A stretch of DNA of 64,000 bases from Turicibacter bilis. Lineage in GTDB: Bacteria > Bacillota_I > Bacilli_A > MOL361 > Turicibacteraceae. Shown here piece after piece: positions 44,862-53,751 of the stretch (position 1 is its first letter; every line of letters begins with the position of its first letter). Below the pieces are notes generated by a model. That model was not told the origin of the DNA. It saw only the letters and a program-made list of their open reading frames with translations, and did no database searches. The stretch spans positions 1,403,001 to 1,467,000 of the forward strand of contig NZ_CP071249.1 in NCBI RefSeq assembly GCF_024499055.1. Direction: 5' to 3'. A program made the position numbers and the translations under genes.

Positions 44862-44888
44862 AAAACTGCTCTTAATTGAGCAGTTTTT
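44861..44888. terminator. terminator between the small gene and the GGDEF pseudogene
   Basis: AAAAACTGCTC (44861-44871) pairs with GAGCAGTTTTT (44878-44888); usable from both sides. Confidence 0.8.
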
Positions 44889-44892
44889 TATT

Positions 44893-46039
44893 CTAAACTT
44901 TTTCATATAAAGTAATTTGATTTGTCCATTTATTTTAAATTGATAAAGAGCTTTATCTGCGGCCACAATTCCTTCATCTAATTTGTCTTTTCCACAATGA
45001 TAGTGATAAATGCCAAAGCGTGCTGTTATTTTATATGGAGATGAAAAACTAAAGTGAAGTTGTTGTAATTCCTGACTAACGACTTCTACAAACCGTAACA
45101 CATCAGGTTCAGATTAATCCGCTAAAAAGATAATAAATTCTTCTCCACCATAACGTCCAACTAGCATGGTTTTATTTTTATATTTATTTAATAAATTCCC
45201 TACCTGTTGAAGTACCTCATCACCTGCCTGATGCCAAATGTATCATTAACTTTCTTAAAATAATCGACATCAAACATGATAACACTTAATGACTGTGTTT
45301 GATCACGATTATCTAATAACTGTTGACCCTTAGCGATACAAATGGCATCTCCAAAATTTTGATAAGATTGCTCATAATCCCTAATCGATAGTTAACGACA
45401 CCTCTAATACGATAACTTTCCCAAATTAATAAACGATACTTTAATCTTAAAGAATTCTCGAGTGCTTGCTCAATAAATTTACTAGCAGCCTCCAGATTAG
45501 AATCCACTAAGTGTAATCGTGCTTCTAATATATCTAGTGCCGTCTTATTTGATTCATCATTTGGCATTGCCAACTTTCGGACTGCGTCAAATGCTCGTTT
45601 TGAATTCGTATAATAACCAAGCTCTAAATAACTCAAAGCAATGTTAGCTAAGGCTTGCGTAATCAAGTGATGATCTTTGCTTTTTTTAGCTAAACGTAAT
45701 CCTTTCATCCCCCAATTTAAACTTTCGTCATACATCCCTAATCCAAAATAAGCACACATCATTCCACTATAATTTGAAATAATTCCTATTTCATCTTGAA
45801 CTTATCCCAATAATTATAAATCTTTTCTAAATATTCTAAACTTTTTCTCGACTATACTCCTCTATCGCATTAAACCCACAAAAATTCAAAAGTCGGCCAC
45901 TAATCTGATATAATTCTCTTCTTTGAATGAATTCAATAAATTGTTCTAACTATTCGAATCCAACTTCTCCCTTACATTTCATTCCTCTAATGATTGAGAT
46001 TACTTCATCGCATGATAACTGTCCTTCTAAAATTTGATT
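44893..46039 (-). pseudogene. TPR-GGDEF protein (diguanylate cyclase type), decayed and split by an IS
   Basis: On the - strand the gene reads through TPR-like helices (MMCAYFGLGMYDESLNW; LANIALSYLELGYYTNS), then a GGDEF domain: SLSVIMFDVDYFKKVNDTFG and MLVGRYGGEEFIIFLAD, ending at TAG 44893. The signature is GGEEF. At least four frameshifts and several stops (for example after FIIFLAD and near 45950) break it. Its first codons lie at 47221-47261, beyond the IS630-type element. It once would have made cyclic di-GMP in response to a signal. Confidence 0.8.
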
Positions 46040-46164
46040 ATATATATAAACAGAAATGTAATTCATAGTTTTTAAGTTCAAACACTTGTGGTCAAAATTC
46101 GTCAAAATCTATGTTAAAATAGTAGGGATTAAACATACATTTTAAAATAGAAATTGGGGCAACT

Positions 46165-46683
46165 ATGAATCAGACAGAATTAAAATCAATTGAAACAGCG
46201 ATGCGTGAAACATCATCTAAACAACTTTATACTCGTTATCAAGTGATCTATTTACACTTACAAGGATACAAAAATGTAGAAATCGCTAAGATGGTTCCCT
46301 TCACTGCTCAGACCATCGGAACACATGTTAGAAATTATAAAAAGTATGGACTTGAGGGATTAAACCCACGCCCAAAATCAGGCTGTCCGAAGAAACTTTC
46401 ACCTTCACAGGAAGCTTCTTTAATTGAAACAATAGTTGAGAAAACACCTTCAAGTGTTGGGCTAGAACCTTATATGACTTGGAATTGTAAGCTTCTATGT
46501 CTTTGGGTAAAAAGAGAATTTGATATCTCATTTACTAAAGGAGGAATGCGTGACATGTTGTTACGCTTAGGTTTTAGCTACACACGTCCGACTTACTCAT
46601 TAGCGAGAGCTAGTCAAGAAAAACAAGAGGGATTTAGACAGGAATTTGAACAATTAAAAAATTTTGATTCGTGGAGAGATTGA
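46165..46683 (+). CDS. IS630-type transposase, N-terminal frame
   Basis: A 172-residue product with a helix-turn-helix domain (NVEIAKMVPFTAQTIGTHVRN) and a second winged helix (FTKGGMRDMLLRLGFSY). It supplies terminal-repeat binding. It ends at TGA 46681 and overlaps the catalytic frame by 20 nt. The frame changes near an A6 tract (46656-46661); reading one base fewer gives a continuous transposase of about 340 residues. Confidence 0.85.
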   Translation: MNQTELKSIETAMRETSSKQLYTRYQVIYLHLQGYKNVEIAKMVPFTAQTIGTHVRNYKKYGLEGLNPRPKSGCPKKLSPSQEASLIETIVEKTPSSVGLEPYMTWNCKLLCLWVKREFDISFTKGGMRDMLLRLGFSYTRPTYSLARASQEKQEGFRQEFEQLKNFDSWRD

Positions 46684-47197
46684 TCATTTATTGTTTCAAG
46701 ATGAAAGTTCCATTAGAGATTATCAATCATTAGTCAATAATTGGTTTCCCAAAGGAAAACAACGGATCATTCCTACTTACGGAAATAATAAAAGTGTCAA
46801 ATTAATAGGAATCCTTAACTATGAGACAGGTCACGTTTATGTTCAAGAAGAAGAACGTTACACAGCTGAGATTTTTCTTAAATTCTTAAACAATGTTTTA
46901 AAGGAATATCCAAGTGGAAAGATTGTTTTGATTTTAGATAATGCAAGAATTCATCACGCTAAAGTCATACAACCTTTTTTAAACGAACACAAAAATAGAT
47001 TAAGGTTAGTCTTTTTACCACCTTATAGTCCTGAATTAAACTTAATTGAAGGATTATGGAAATGGTTAAAACAATCTGTGATTCATAATGTCTTTTATAA
47101 AAATATAAATGAGATTAGAAACGCTGTTCAAGGATTTATTCAACATATCAATGAAAGACCTTCAGAAGTGATCCAAAGACTCTGCGAAAAAATGTGA
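46664..47197 (+). CDS. IS630-type transposase, catalytic frame
   Basis: A 177-residue frame with the DDE integrase core: Asp in LLFQDESS, Asp in VLILDNARIHH, and Glu in ELNLIEGLWKWLK, with PPYSPELNLIE typical of IS630/Tc1-like enzymes. No ribosome site precedes its first codon (TTG 46664), so it is probably expressed as a fusion with the upstream frame through slippage, or this copy has suffered a one-base insertion. Confidence 0.85.
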   Translation: MIRGEIDHLLFQDESSIRDYQSLVNNWFPKGKQRIIPTYGNNKSVKLIGILNYETGHVYVQEEERYTAEIFLKFLNNVLKEYPSGKIVLILDNARIHHAKVIQPFLNEHKNRLRLVFLPPYSPELNLIEGLWKWLKQSVIHNVFYKNINEIRNAVQGFIQHINERPSEVIQRLCEKM

Positions 47198-47220
47198 AAA
47201 ACTTATCTGTTTATATATAT

Positions 47221-47261
47221 ATTCTGATTAATTCTAAATTTAAAGTACTAATCTCTTTCAT
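47221..47261 (-). pseudogene. 5' end of the TPR-GGDEF gene, cut off by the IS
   Basis: ATG 47261, preceded by GGATGG, begins MKEISTLNLELIR. The reading frame runs into the IS at 47220 and resumes at 46039 on the other side. Confidence 0.75.
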
Positions 47262-47348
47262 TCTAACCATCCCACATCGTGACTATGATTCAAAATCATA
47301 CCATATTTCGGTAAACACTTGTGTCTTAATGCCCATTTCTTTATCAAA

Positions 47349-47378
47349 ATAAAAAAATCTTCAACCTTTTGAAGATTT
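47349..47378. terminator. terminator of the phosphotransferase gene
   Basis: AAAAATCTTCAA pairs with TTGAAGATTTTT around a short loop, just after the - strand stop at 47392. Confidence 0.75.
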
Positions 47379-47391
47379 TTGTCAAATGCTA

Positions 47392-48306
47392 TTACTTCAT
47401 TTGTTCAGCTCTATTTAATGGATACCAACTTGGAATAATCAATTTAAAATAATCATAGTCATCAAATGCTATTTGAGCGCGTTCAATCATTTTATCAACA
47501 TCATTTTGACCAAATTTTTCTGCCCAAGCAATTGAATATAAAGAAGCATGGGCCACATACACCGCTAAAGTTTCCCAAAATTGTACTGGGACTTGATCTT
47601 CAAAATAAGCATGAATTTGACCAATACAATATGGAACACTACACTCAATCCCAAAACTTTCAAGCTTATAAAATTCTTCGTAAGGATCTCCGATTTCCCA
47701 CCGATTAAAATCAATCACTCCAATTGTCCCTTTAGGTGTCAAAATTAAATTTCCTGGATGAAAATCACCGTGCAAATAACACGGACTCCTTCTCCACATT
47801 TTATGTATATTACTGTTAATATATTCTAGTATAGAACTATCATTTTTTAGTCTAACGTTAGAGTTCACATAACGATTCAGCTGACTCAATTTCTTAGGTA
47901 TTTTTGTTTCTTTTGGGAGTTGAGATTTTGGCACTTTTAACGCATGTATTTGTTTTAAAATCATTCCCGCTTCTCTCCCTAACTCATATTGCTCTTTTGT
48001 TGATAAATTAGGTAAAGCCTCTTCTAAATCCATTCCTTCAATCCAAGTTAACAGCATATAAACGTACTGATTCTTATTACATGTTCCAAAATCAATCGGC
48101 ATGGACATCTTAAATCCTAACTTTGAATATTTACTTATCATCTCATACTCTTTTTGTTTCTCATCATAATATGAAATATCTGCAATTCTTAACAGTAACT
48201 TTTCATTATCAATCGTCTCAATATAATATTTTAAGTCTTTGGACCAACCTTTCTTAATTGGTTTTATGACTCGCCAATTGCTAAATCCTTTAATATCTTG
48301 ATACAT
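47392..48306 (-). CDS. aminoglycoside-phosphotransferase-family kinase
   Basis: A 304-residue APH-fold kinase: Brenner motif HGDFHPGNLILT and metal site IDFNRWEIGDPYEEF. The family includes aminoglycoside kinases and various small-molecule kinases (homoserine, choline, fructosamine types). Nothing here identifies the substrate, and resistance should not be assumed. I start at ATG 48306, 7 nt after GGGGG; an upstream in-frame ATG at 48327 is less well placed. Single gene with a terminator on each side. Confidence 0.78.
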   Translation of the reverse strand: MYQDIKGFSNWRVIKPIKKGWSKDLKYYIETIDNEKLLLRIADISYYDEKQKEYEMISKYSKLGFKMSMPIDFGTCNKNQYVYMLLTWIEGMDLEEALPNLSTKEQYELGREAGMILKQIHALKVPKSQLPKETKIPKKLSQLNRYVNSNVRLKNDSSILEYINSNIHKMWRRSPCYLHGDFHPGNLILTPKGTIGVIDFNRWEIGDPYEEFYKLESFGIECSVPYCIGQIHAYFEDQVPVQFWETLAVYVAHASLYSIAWAEKFGQNDVDKMIERAQIAFDDYDYFKLIIPSWYPLNRAEQMK

Positions 48307-48369
48307 CCCACTTCCCCCTTCCATCAACTATGATATCCTATTATATTAATTTTTCCTATACTTATAAAT

Positions 48370-48400
48370 AAAAAATCCCTTAAAACATTAAGGGATTTTT
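48370..48400. terminator. terminator of the amino-acid ABC transporter operon
   Basis: AAAAATCCCTTA pairs with TAAGGGATTTTT; it follows the stop codon at 48413 on the - strand. Confidence 0.8.
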
Positions 48401-48412
48401 CTAATGATATAC

Positions 48413-49264
48413 TTACTCAACCACACCGCCTTCTACAACAATATTATCTGCATCTGCTGCCTCCCCATAAACTGGAGCTAATGTTTCTTCATAATCGGCA
48501 TGGAAGAATTTTTCTTTTCCGAGTTCAACAATTTCATTATTTAACCAATCTAATAAATCTTGATTCCCTTTTTGAACTGCCGCTGCAATCGTATCAATAT
48601 TTCCTAATGATTCAATTCCAACACTAAATCCCTCATTTTCAATGGCCCATGCTAATACTTCTGTATTATCCGTAGAAAGCGCATCTCCACGACCATCTAA
48701 TAACGCATTATAAGCTTCGCTGTACTGATCAAATTTTAATAAGTTAACTTCTGGATAATTTTCTGTAAAAAATGTCTCTGCTGTCGTTCCCTTACATACT
48801 ATTAACGTTTTACCTTTTAAATCTTCTACATCTGTAATTAAAGCCTTATCAGGTGAAACGACACCAAGAGCCACTTTCATATAAGGAAGCGTAAAATCTA
48901 CTTTTTCTTTTCGCTCTTCAGTCACTGTAAAGTTCGCTAAAATAATATCGACTTTATTAGAAACTAAATACTCTACACGACTCGCTGCTTCAACTGGTAC
49001 ATACTCAACTTCTACCCCAAGGTCTTTGGCGATACGATTACCAAAATAAACATCATACCCTTGATAATCTCCGTTAGAATCAACGTACCCAAATGGTTTT
49101 TTATCACTAAATACGCCAATGACAATTTTGCCACTTTGTTTAATTTCCTCAACCGTTCTTGCTTTTGATTGGCTATCATCCGATGAAGAAGTTTGACACG
49201 CTGTAAAAACACCTAACGTTAACAATAAAGTAACCAAACATAATAAACACTTTTTCATTTTCAT
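48413..49264 (-). CDS. polar amino-acid ABC transporter substrate-binding lipoprotein
   Basis: A 283-residue SBP_bac_3 protein. The signal peptide MKMKKCLLCLVTLLLTLGVF ends in the lipobox FTAC. Typical segments are IVIGVFSDKKPFGYVD, VEYVPVEAASRVEYL and VDIILANFTVTEERKEKVDF, which form the amino-acid site. It delivers a polar amino acid (glutamate, glutamine or similar) to the two permeases upstream. It is the last gene of a four-gene operon, 9 nt after the ATPase gene. Confidence 0.9.
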   Translation of the reverse strand: MKMKKCLLCLVTLLLTLGVFTACQTSSSDDSQSKARTVEEIKQSGKIVIGVFSDKKPFGYVDSNGDYQGYDVYFGNRIAKDLGVEVEYVPVEAASRVEYLVSNKVDIILANFTVTEERKEKVDFTLPYMKVALGVVSPDKALITDVEDLKGKTLIVCKGTTAETFFTENYPEVNLLKFDQYSEAYNALLDGRGDALSTDNTEVLAWAIENEGFSVGIESLGNIDTIAAAVQKGNQDLLDWLNNEIVELGKEKFFHADYEETLAPVYGEAADADNIVVEGGVVE

Positions 49265-49273
49265 TCATCCTTT

Positions 49274-50017
49274 CTATTCAAATTTAAATAGATTTAAAAA
49301 CTGTTTTGCCCTTTTTGTTTTTGGATTTGTAAAAAATGTTTCTGGATCTGCTTCTTCAATGATTTTCCCTTCATCTAAAAAGATAATTCGATCAGCAATC
49401 GCACGGGCAAATTCCATTTCATGTGTGACGATTACCATCGTACTTCCTTCTTTAGCAAGGGAAAGAATCACATCTAATACTTCTCGAACCATTTCTGGGT
49501 CAAGGGCAGCTGTCACCTCATCAAACAATAAAATTTCTGGCTTCATACAAAGGGCACGAACGATAGCCACCCGTTGTTTTTGCCCACCAGATAATTGACG
49601 TGGATATGCGTTTTTCTTATCAAGCAATCCCACTCGAGCGAGTAATCTTTCGGCTTCTTTAATGGTTTCGGCTTTATCACGTCCTTGCGCTTTTGTAGGG
49701 CCTAAGATAATGTTATGTAATACATCCATATGTGGAAACAATTCATAACTTTGAAATACCATGCCAATTTTCTGTCTAATCAATGGCATTTGCTTACTTT
49801 GATGACCAATCAATTCATCCTCTAGTAAGATATCTCCTTCTTGAATTTTTTCTAGTCCATTAATGCATCGAAGTAAGGTACTTTTTCCACAACCAGATGG
49901 TCCTAAAATTACAACGACTTCTCCTTTTTTTACTTCTAATGATAAATCTGAAAAAATAACATTTTGATCATAACTTTTCGTCACATGGTTTAACTTTAAT
50001 ATCGTTTCACTCATCAT
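49274..50017 (-). CDS. polar amino-acid ABC transporter ATP-binding protein (GlnQ type)
   Basis: A 247-residue ATPase: Walker A GPSGCGKST (39-47), FQSYELFPH Q-loop, signature LSGGQKQRVAIVRAL, Walker B ILLFDEVTAALDPE (with Val where Pro-Thr/Ser is usual) and VTHEMEFAR. It belongs to the HisP/GlnQ group. GGGAGGTG lies upstream of a double ATG. Gaps to its neighbours are 6 and 9 nt. Confidence 0.9.
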   Translation of the reverse strand: MMSETILKLNHVTKSYDQNVIFSDLSLEVKKGEVVVILGPSGCGKSTLLRCINGLEKIQEGDILLEDELIGHQSKQMPLIRQKIGMVFQSYELFPHMDVLHNIILGPTKAQGRDKAETIKEAERLLARVGLLDKKNAYPRQLSGGQKQRVAIVRALCMKPEILLFDEVTAALDPEMVREVLDVILSLAKEGSTMVIVTHEMEFARAIADRIIFLDEGKIIEEADPETFFTNPKTKRAKQFLNLFKFE

Positions 50018-50023
50018 CGTTTT

Positions 50024-50701
50024 TTACACCTCCCACCGCTTCTCTAACTTCGTCGCTAGTAATGAAATTGGATAACAGATAATAAAGTAAAGAAGAAAGA
50101 TAACACCATAAATCCAAAGAGCAGCACTTGGTACTGTTAATCGAGAAGCTTCAATAATTTGTTGACCAACCTTTACTACCTCTACAACACCGATTAGTAC
50201 AATTAACGAGGTTGTTTTAATCATACGTGTCACTAAATTAATCATCTGAGGTAATAATCTTCGAATCGTTTGAGGAATAATGACATATTGATAAAGCTGT
50301 CGCTTACTTAACCCAATCGCAAGTCCCGTTTCATATTGATGTTTTGGAATAGAACTTAATGCCCCACGTACTAAGTCTCCCATTTCTGCAATTCCCCAAA
50401 AAGAAAAAACTAAAACTGCAGCGACCTCACCTGATAAGTTAACTCCAAACGACTTACTTAAGCCAAAATAAGCTAAAAACAGTAACACTAATTGTGGAAT
50501 AATTCGAACACTCTCTAAGTAGATACGACAGATAAACTTCATAATTCTAGAATTTACACTCATTAAAATTCCCATTCCAACCCCTAAAATCACTGAAATG
50601 AAAACCGAGATTAATGAGATTTCTAACGTAACCCATAACCCCTCTAATAAACGAATAAAATTCCTTCCTTCAAATAAAACACTAATTCCCCACTCCTTCA
50701 T
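50024..50701 (-). CDS. polar amino-acid ABC transporter permease
   Basis: A 225-residue HisM/GlnP-type permease with about five membrane segments and an EAA loop around ETGLAIGLSKRQLYQYVIIP. I start at ATG 50701: AAGGAAGG lies 6 nt before it, within the 3' end of the partner permease gene (20-nt overlap). Confidence 0.88.
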   Translation of the reverse strand: MKEWGISVLFEGRNFIRLLEGLWVTLEISLISVFISVILGVGMGILMSVNSRIMKFICRIYLESVRIIPQLVLLFLAYFGLSKSFGVNLSGEVAAVLVFSFWGIAEMGDLVRGALSSIPKHQYETGLAIGLSKRQLYQYVIIPQTIRRLLPQMINLVTRMIKTTSLIVLIGVVEVVKVGQQIIEASRLTVPSAALWIYGVIFLLYFIICYPISLLATKLEKRWEV

Positions 50702-51341
50702 AGCGCACCTTCCTTTCAATGAAGCTTAAAATTAGGGAAATCGGTAATAACAGCAGTAAGTAAGAAATAACTAACATCAGTAATGATTCATCTGTTTTAT
50801 AATATAACCCGATTAATCCTTTAGCGACATACATTAAATCCGCAAGTGCGACAACACTAAAGACAGATGTTTCCTTAATTAAAAAAATTGTATTGGCAGT
50901 AAAAGCAGGTAAAGAAACAACAGCTGCCTGTGGAATAACAATGTATCGTAACACTTGCCATTTTGTTAATCCTAAACTTAATCCTGATTCTGTTTGACTT
51001 ATTGGAATAGCCTCAAGCCCACTACGAAACGCCTCAGCCATATAACTTCCACCTAAAAAGGTTAACCCTAATACCCCGCATGCTTCAGAACTTAAAAAGA
51101 TTCCTAGCTTCGGCAATCCGAAATACAAGAAAAACAACTGAATTAATAGAGGAGTATTTCTTGAAAGCTCAATATACACACCAATGATTCGCTGTAAAAT
51201 TGGAACTTTATAATATCGAATCACACAACAAATAAATCCCCAAAAAGTAGATAATAAAATTCCTAAAAAAGCAATACTAATGGTTAACTTAGCAGCCTCT
51301 ACATACATCGGTGTATACGTCCTAATAAATTCAAAATCCAT
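50682..51341 (-). CDS. polar amino-acid ABC transporter permease, first gene of operon
   Basis: A 219-residue HisM/GlnP-type permease with about five membrane segments and an EAA loop TESGLSLGLTKWQVLRYIVI. GAGGAGGGAG lies just before the ATG at 51341; the frame extends to 51356 without a better site. The operon order is permease, permease, ATPase, binding lipoprotein. No riboswitch or T-box was seen in front. Confidence 0.88.
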   Translation of the reverse strand: MDFEFIRTYTPMYVEAAKLTISIAFLGILLSTFWGFICCVIRYYKVPILQRIIGVYIELSRNTPLLIQLFFLYFGLPKLGIFLSSEACGVLGLTFLGGSYMAEAFRSGLEAIPISQTESGLSLGLTKWQVLRYIVIPQAAVVSLPAFTANTIFLIKETSVFSVVALADLMYVAKGLIGLYYKTDESLLMLVISYLLLLLPISLILSFIERKVRYEGVGN

Positions 51342-51479
51342 GATCTCCCTCCTCACTAAAACTAAATTAACTTGTTCTTATATTAATCATACGATTCAAA
51401 TTTCTAAATAATTACAATTTCAGAGAATTAATGATATAAAAACGGATTTATAACGAAATTTATCATATGTGAACATTAA

Positions 51480-51516
51480 AAAAACTTCCCATCTCTTACG
51501 CTAATGGGAAGTTTTT
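51480..51516. terminator. terminator-like hairpin in the gap before the amino-acid operon
   Basis: AAAAACTTCCCAT (51480-51492) pairs with ATGGGAAGTTTTT (51504-51516). On the - strand it is followed by a T run, so it would end leftward transcripts; no gene is visible to its right for 570 bp. Confidence 0.7.
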
Positions 51517-51920
51517 AACTTTCTCTAATAAAAAAGTATCCTACAATTTTATAACAGGCTAGTTCATAATCGGCTTTAAAACTAAGACAGGCAATCATCG
51601 AACTAAAATTGTTCCGATATAAAAAACTTATCTAGATTTATATAAAATAAAAAACTACTCTTTCCTTAGAGAAAATCATGAAAAGAAATTATTGAACATA
51701 TAAAAAGTGAGAGTAAGCTGCTAAAAAATCAATAATCACTATCCTGTCAGATAAAAAATTTAATTTTAATTAAATCAACTATAATAGTGTAAGCAATCCC
51801 ATCTTCTTCATTAGAGCGTGTCACTCATTATTCCACCTTATACTCTTCTCATTCCTTTATTAAATCAAATTTATTTTCTCAGTTCATACAATATAACCTG
51901 AATTATTCATGACCATTCAA
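51517..51920. other. AT-rich gap with no recognised gene
   Basis: About 400 bp of very AT-rich sequence between two terminator hairpins. No ORF with a ribosome site is visible. Because both ends are terminators, a small RNA is possible, but I see no distinctive fold. Confidence 0.4.
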
Positions 51921-51966
51921 AAAAAGCTGTGGACAAACTAAATTTTAGTCTAAACCACAGCTTTTT
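51921..51966. terminator. bidirectional terminator-like hairpin
   Basis: AAAAAGCTGTGG (51921-51932) pairs with CCACAGCTTTTT (51955-51966). Confidence 0.75.
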
Positions 51967-52086
51967 ATCGTTTTAATCTTAAATTTGAGTTAATTCATAC
52001 TCCAAATCTCTAAAAAAGGGTAGACCCCCCCTTGGTGATGTGTTTCTCTAAAAAATATCTCATTTTCAAAGAACGACTTCAGTCAC

Positions 52087-53394
52087 TTACTCTAACTGAA
52101 TGGCCTGAATCGTTTTTAAACAGTGATGGAAAACTTCTTTGTAAGGATGGTGACTACAGAGTTTGAACAGGATTCTTCGTGATTGTTTCACTCGCTTGGC
52201 AGCGATTTTAATGAGCTTGGTCCTTAAAGTTTCAATCTGCATGTTAGAAAACTCACGAGGTAATGTTAATCGTCTGAATCCATTGATAAGATTGTAGGCT
52301 AACACCACGAGTTGAATTCGGTTGACATTAGTCATCAAGTGTTTATGACTCACCTTATCCATTCTAAACCCATTTTTACACTCTTTGATATAGTTTTCCA
52401 TCGTCCCGCGTTTAGCGTATAGATTGACCACCATCTCTGGTCTTGTTTCCATGTTCGTCACTAAAAATAAATAATCGGGAATGAGTTCGCCTGCTTTTCG
52501 TCTCACTTGAACGATGACACGTCTTGGCCGATCCCAACTCTTTGCTTGATAGTCAAACTCCCCATAAAGTTGTTGAGAATATTGCAGTGAACAATCCGCT
52601 AATAAGTCACCCGTCACTTCTTGTGCTAATCGATATAACGTGGCGTTCGCTTTTAGGCGAATCAGATACTTCGTATCTAATGTTTCGCACAATTTATAAA
52701 GTTCTTTATGAGCGAAGCCACTGTCTCCACGAACGATTCGATAGTTTAAAGGAAATTCTTTTTTATAACGAGAGAGTACGGGACCAAGAAAAGAAACGAC
52801 ATTTCGTGAGGTATAAACATTGCCCGCACGAAGCTCAACTTTTAAACAGTCTCCAGTCATTCCATCAAAAACCATGAGAGGATGAAAGCCTTGTGCTTGA
52901 TAGTGAGCATTAAAGGAATTCCCATATTGGTGTCCATACGTTTGAAAATGAGTGGAATCCACATCAAAAATAAAATGATGAGGCGTTTCGACTTGATAAA
53001 ATTGCGATAATAGCTTTTGATTGATGAGTTCAAATTGCTTACTTGTGTCCTTGGTGAGTCGATGATAAAAACGAGATAACGTGGGTTGTGAAGCTAAGGA
53101 AGTCTTGTTAAGTAACTGTGTGACTAGTGGTTCGGCTCTTAATTCATCGGCATCATCTGCACAATGGTAACCAGCAATGGTTTGATAAATTTGTTGGAGA
53201 CAAAGGTCGTGATTCGTATGAGTTCGAATCGCCTGATCAGTCTCTAAATAAAAGTATTGTTTTAAGAGTTCTGGAAACTTCATGTGATGCATAAATTCTT
53301 GAATTAACAACAGTCCTGCATCCGATGTTAAATCCCCACCCTTAAAATTAAATTTAATCTTTTGATTGAAACGAAGTTGTTCTTGATGTATCAT
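52087..53394 (-). CDS. IS1380-family transposase
   Basis: A 435-residue DDE transposase of the IS1380 family. Segments FKGGDLTSDAGLLLIQEF, FDVDSTHFQTYGHQYG (first Asp), IVRGDSGFAHKELY (second Asp) and KRGTMENYIKECKNGF (Glu) are conserved. I start at ATG 53394 (MIHQEQLRF), about 11 nt after AAGGAGAG; the open frame upstream to 53520 has no family similarity. The gene is intact. Inverted repeats were not found with confidence; GACCC at 52023 and its complement at 53567 are only weakly alike. Confidence 0.9.
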   Translation of the reverse strand: MIHQEQLRFNQKIKFNFKGGDLTSDAGLLLIQEFMHHMKFPELLKQYFYLETDQAIRTHTNHDLCLQQIYQTIAGYHCADDADELRAEPLVTQLLNKTSLASQPTLSRFYHRLTKDTSKQFELINQKLLSQFYQVETPHHFIFDVDSTHFQTYGHQYGNSFNAHYQAQGFHPLMVFDGMTGDCLKVELRAGNVYTSRNVVSFLGPVLSRYKKEFPLNYRIVRGDSGFAHKELYKLCETLDTKYLIRLKANATLYRLAQEVTGDLLADCSLQYSQQLYGEFDYQAKSWDRPRRVIVQVRRKAGELIPDYLFLVTNMETRPEMVVNLYAKRGTMENYIKECKNGFRMDKVSHKHLMTNVNRIQLVVLAYNLINGFRRLTLPREFSNMQIETLRTKLIKIAAKRVKQSRRILFKLCSHHPYKEVFHHCLKTIQAIQLE

Positions 53395-53502
53395 AAAAAT
53401 GTAATCTCTCCTTAGTTTTGATTTGGCGATTAAAACGATATCAAATGAGAGATTATTTTCATAGCAAAATGCTTCACTTAAAAGGTGAAATAAAAAATAA
53501 AG

Positions 53503-53539
53503 AAAAAGCGTTGATTCCACTAAGGACTCAACGCTTTTT
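53503..53539 (-). terminator. hairpin upstream of the IS1380 transposase
   Basis: AAAAAGCGTTGA (53503-53514) pairs with TCAACGCTTTTT (53528-53539). Placed 110 bases before the transposase start and reading toward it, it may stop outside transcripts from entering the transposase gene. Confidence 0.65.
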
Positions 53540-53589
53540 GCATTTTTATGGTGAATAATTTAGGGTCAAAAGAATAAATATAACGTATT

Positions 53590-53658
53590 TCAGTAAGTTT
53601 TTTCCTGCAATTTCAATAATGCATCCGTTGTAGGCATGGAGGTATTATTAGATATCAT
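53590..53658 (-). pseudogene. start of a truncated gene
   Basis: AAAGGAGTG followed by ATG 53658 opens a 22-codon frame, MISNNTSMPTTDALLKLQEK plus two residues, then a stop. The good ribosome site and coding look suggest the 5' end of a gene whose remainder was lost, perhaps when the IS1380-type element arrived on its downstream side. Confidence 0.35.
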
Positions 53659-53751
53659 ATTATCGCACTCCTTTGCTGCTTATTATCTAGGGTTAAACTT
53701 AACTACTATTTTTCTTTGCGATATAAAATACATAACTGTAATAATCTACTA

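Larger units (their letters stand above)
46040..47220 (+). mobile_element. IS630-type insertion sequence
   Basis: ATATATATAAACAGA (46040-46054) and its exact complement TCTGTTTATATATAT (47206-47220) bound the element, next to TA-rich target sequence. Removing it rejoins the GGDEF gene in frame: codons MKEISTLNLELIR from 47261 leftward run on into IYNQILEGQLS. That makes the boundaries and TA insertion secure to within a few AT repeats. It carries a two-frame transposase. Confidence 0.82.

Noticed and set aside
44649-45101. 150-codon - strand ORF
   Set aside because: Its first half is the out-of-phase end of the GGDEF pseudogene, and its second half runs antisense through the real small gene at 44625-44861.
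46038-46066. ATG 46066 as the start of the TPR-GGDEF gene
   Set aside because: These codons are IS terminal sequence; the in-frame continuation beyond the IS gives a better start at 47261 with a ribosome site.
47392-48306. Antibiotic-resistance gene
   Set aside because: The APH fold is shared by many metabolic kinases, and nothing in sequence or context points to aminoglycosides.
52023-53567. GACCC / GGGTC as terminal repeats of the IS1380-type element
   Set aside because: Only about 10 of 16 positions agree and no direct repeat flanks them, so the ends of the element remain undefined.
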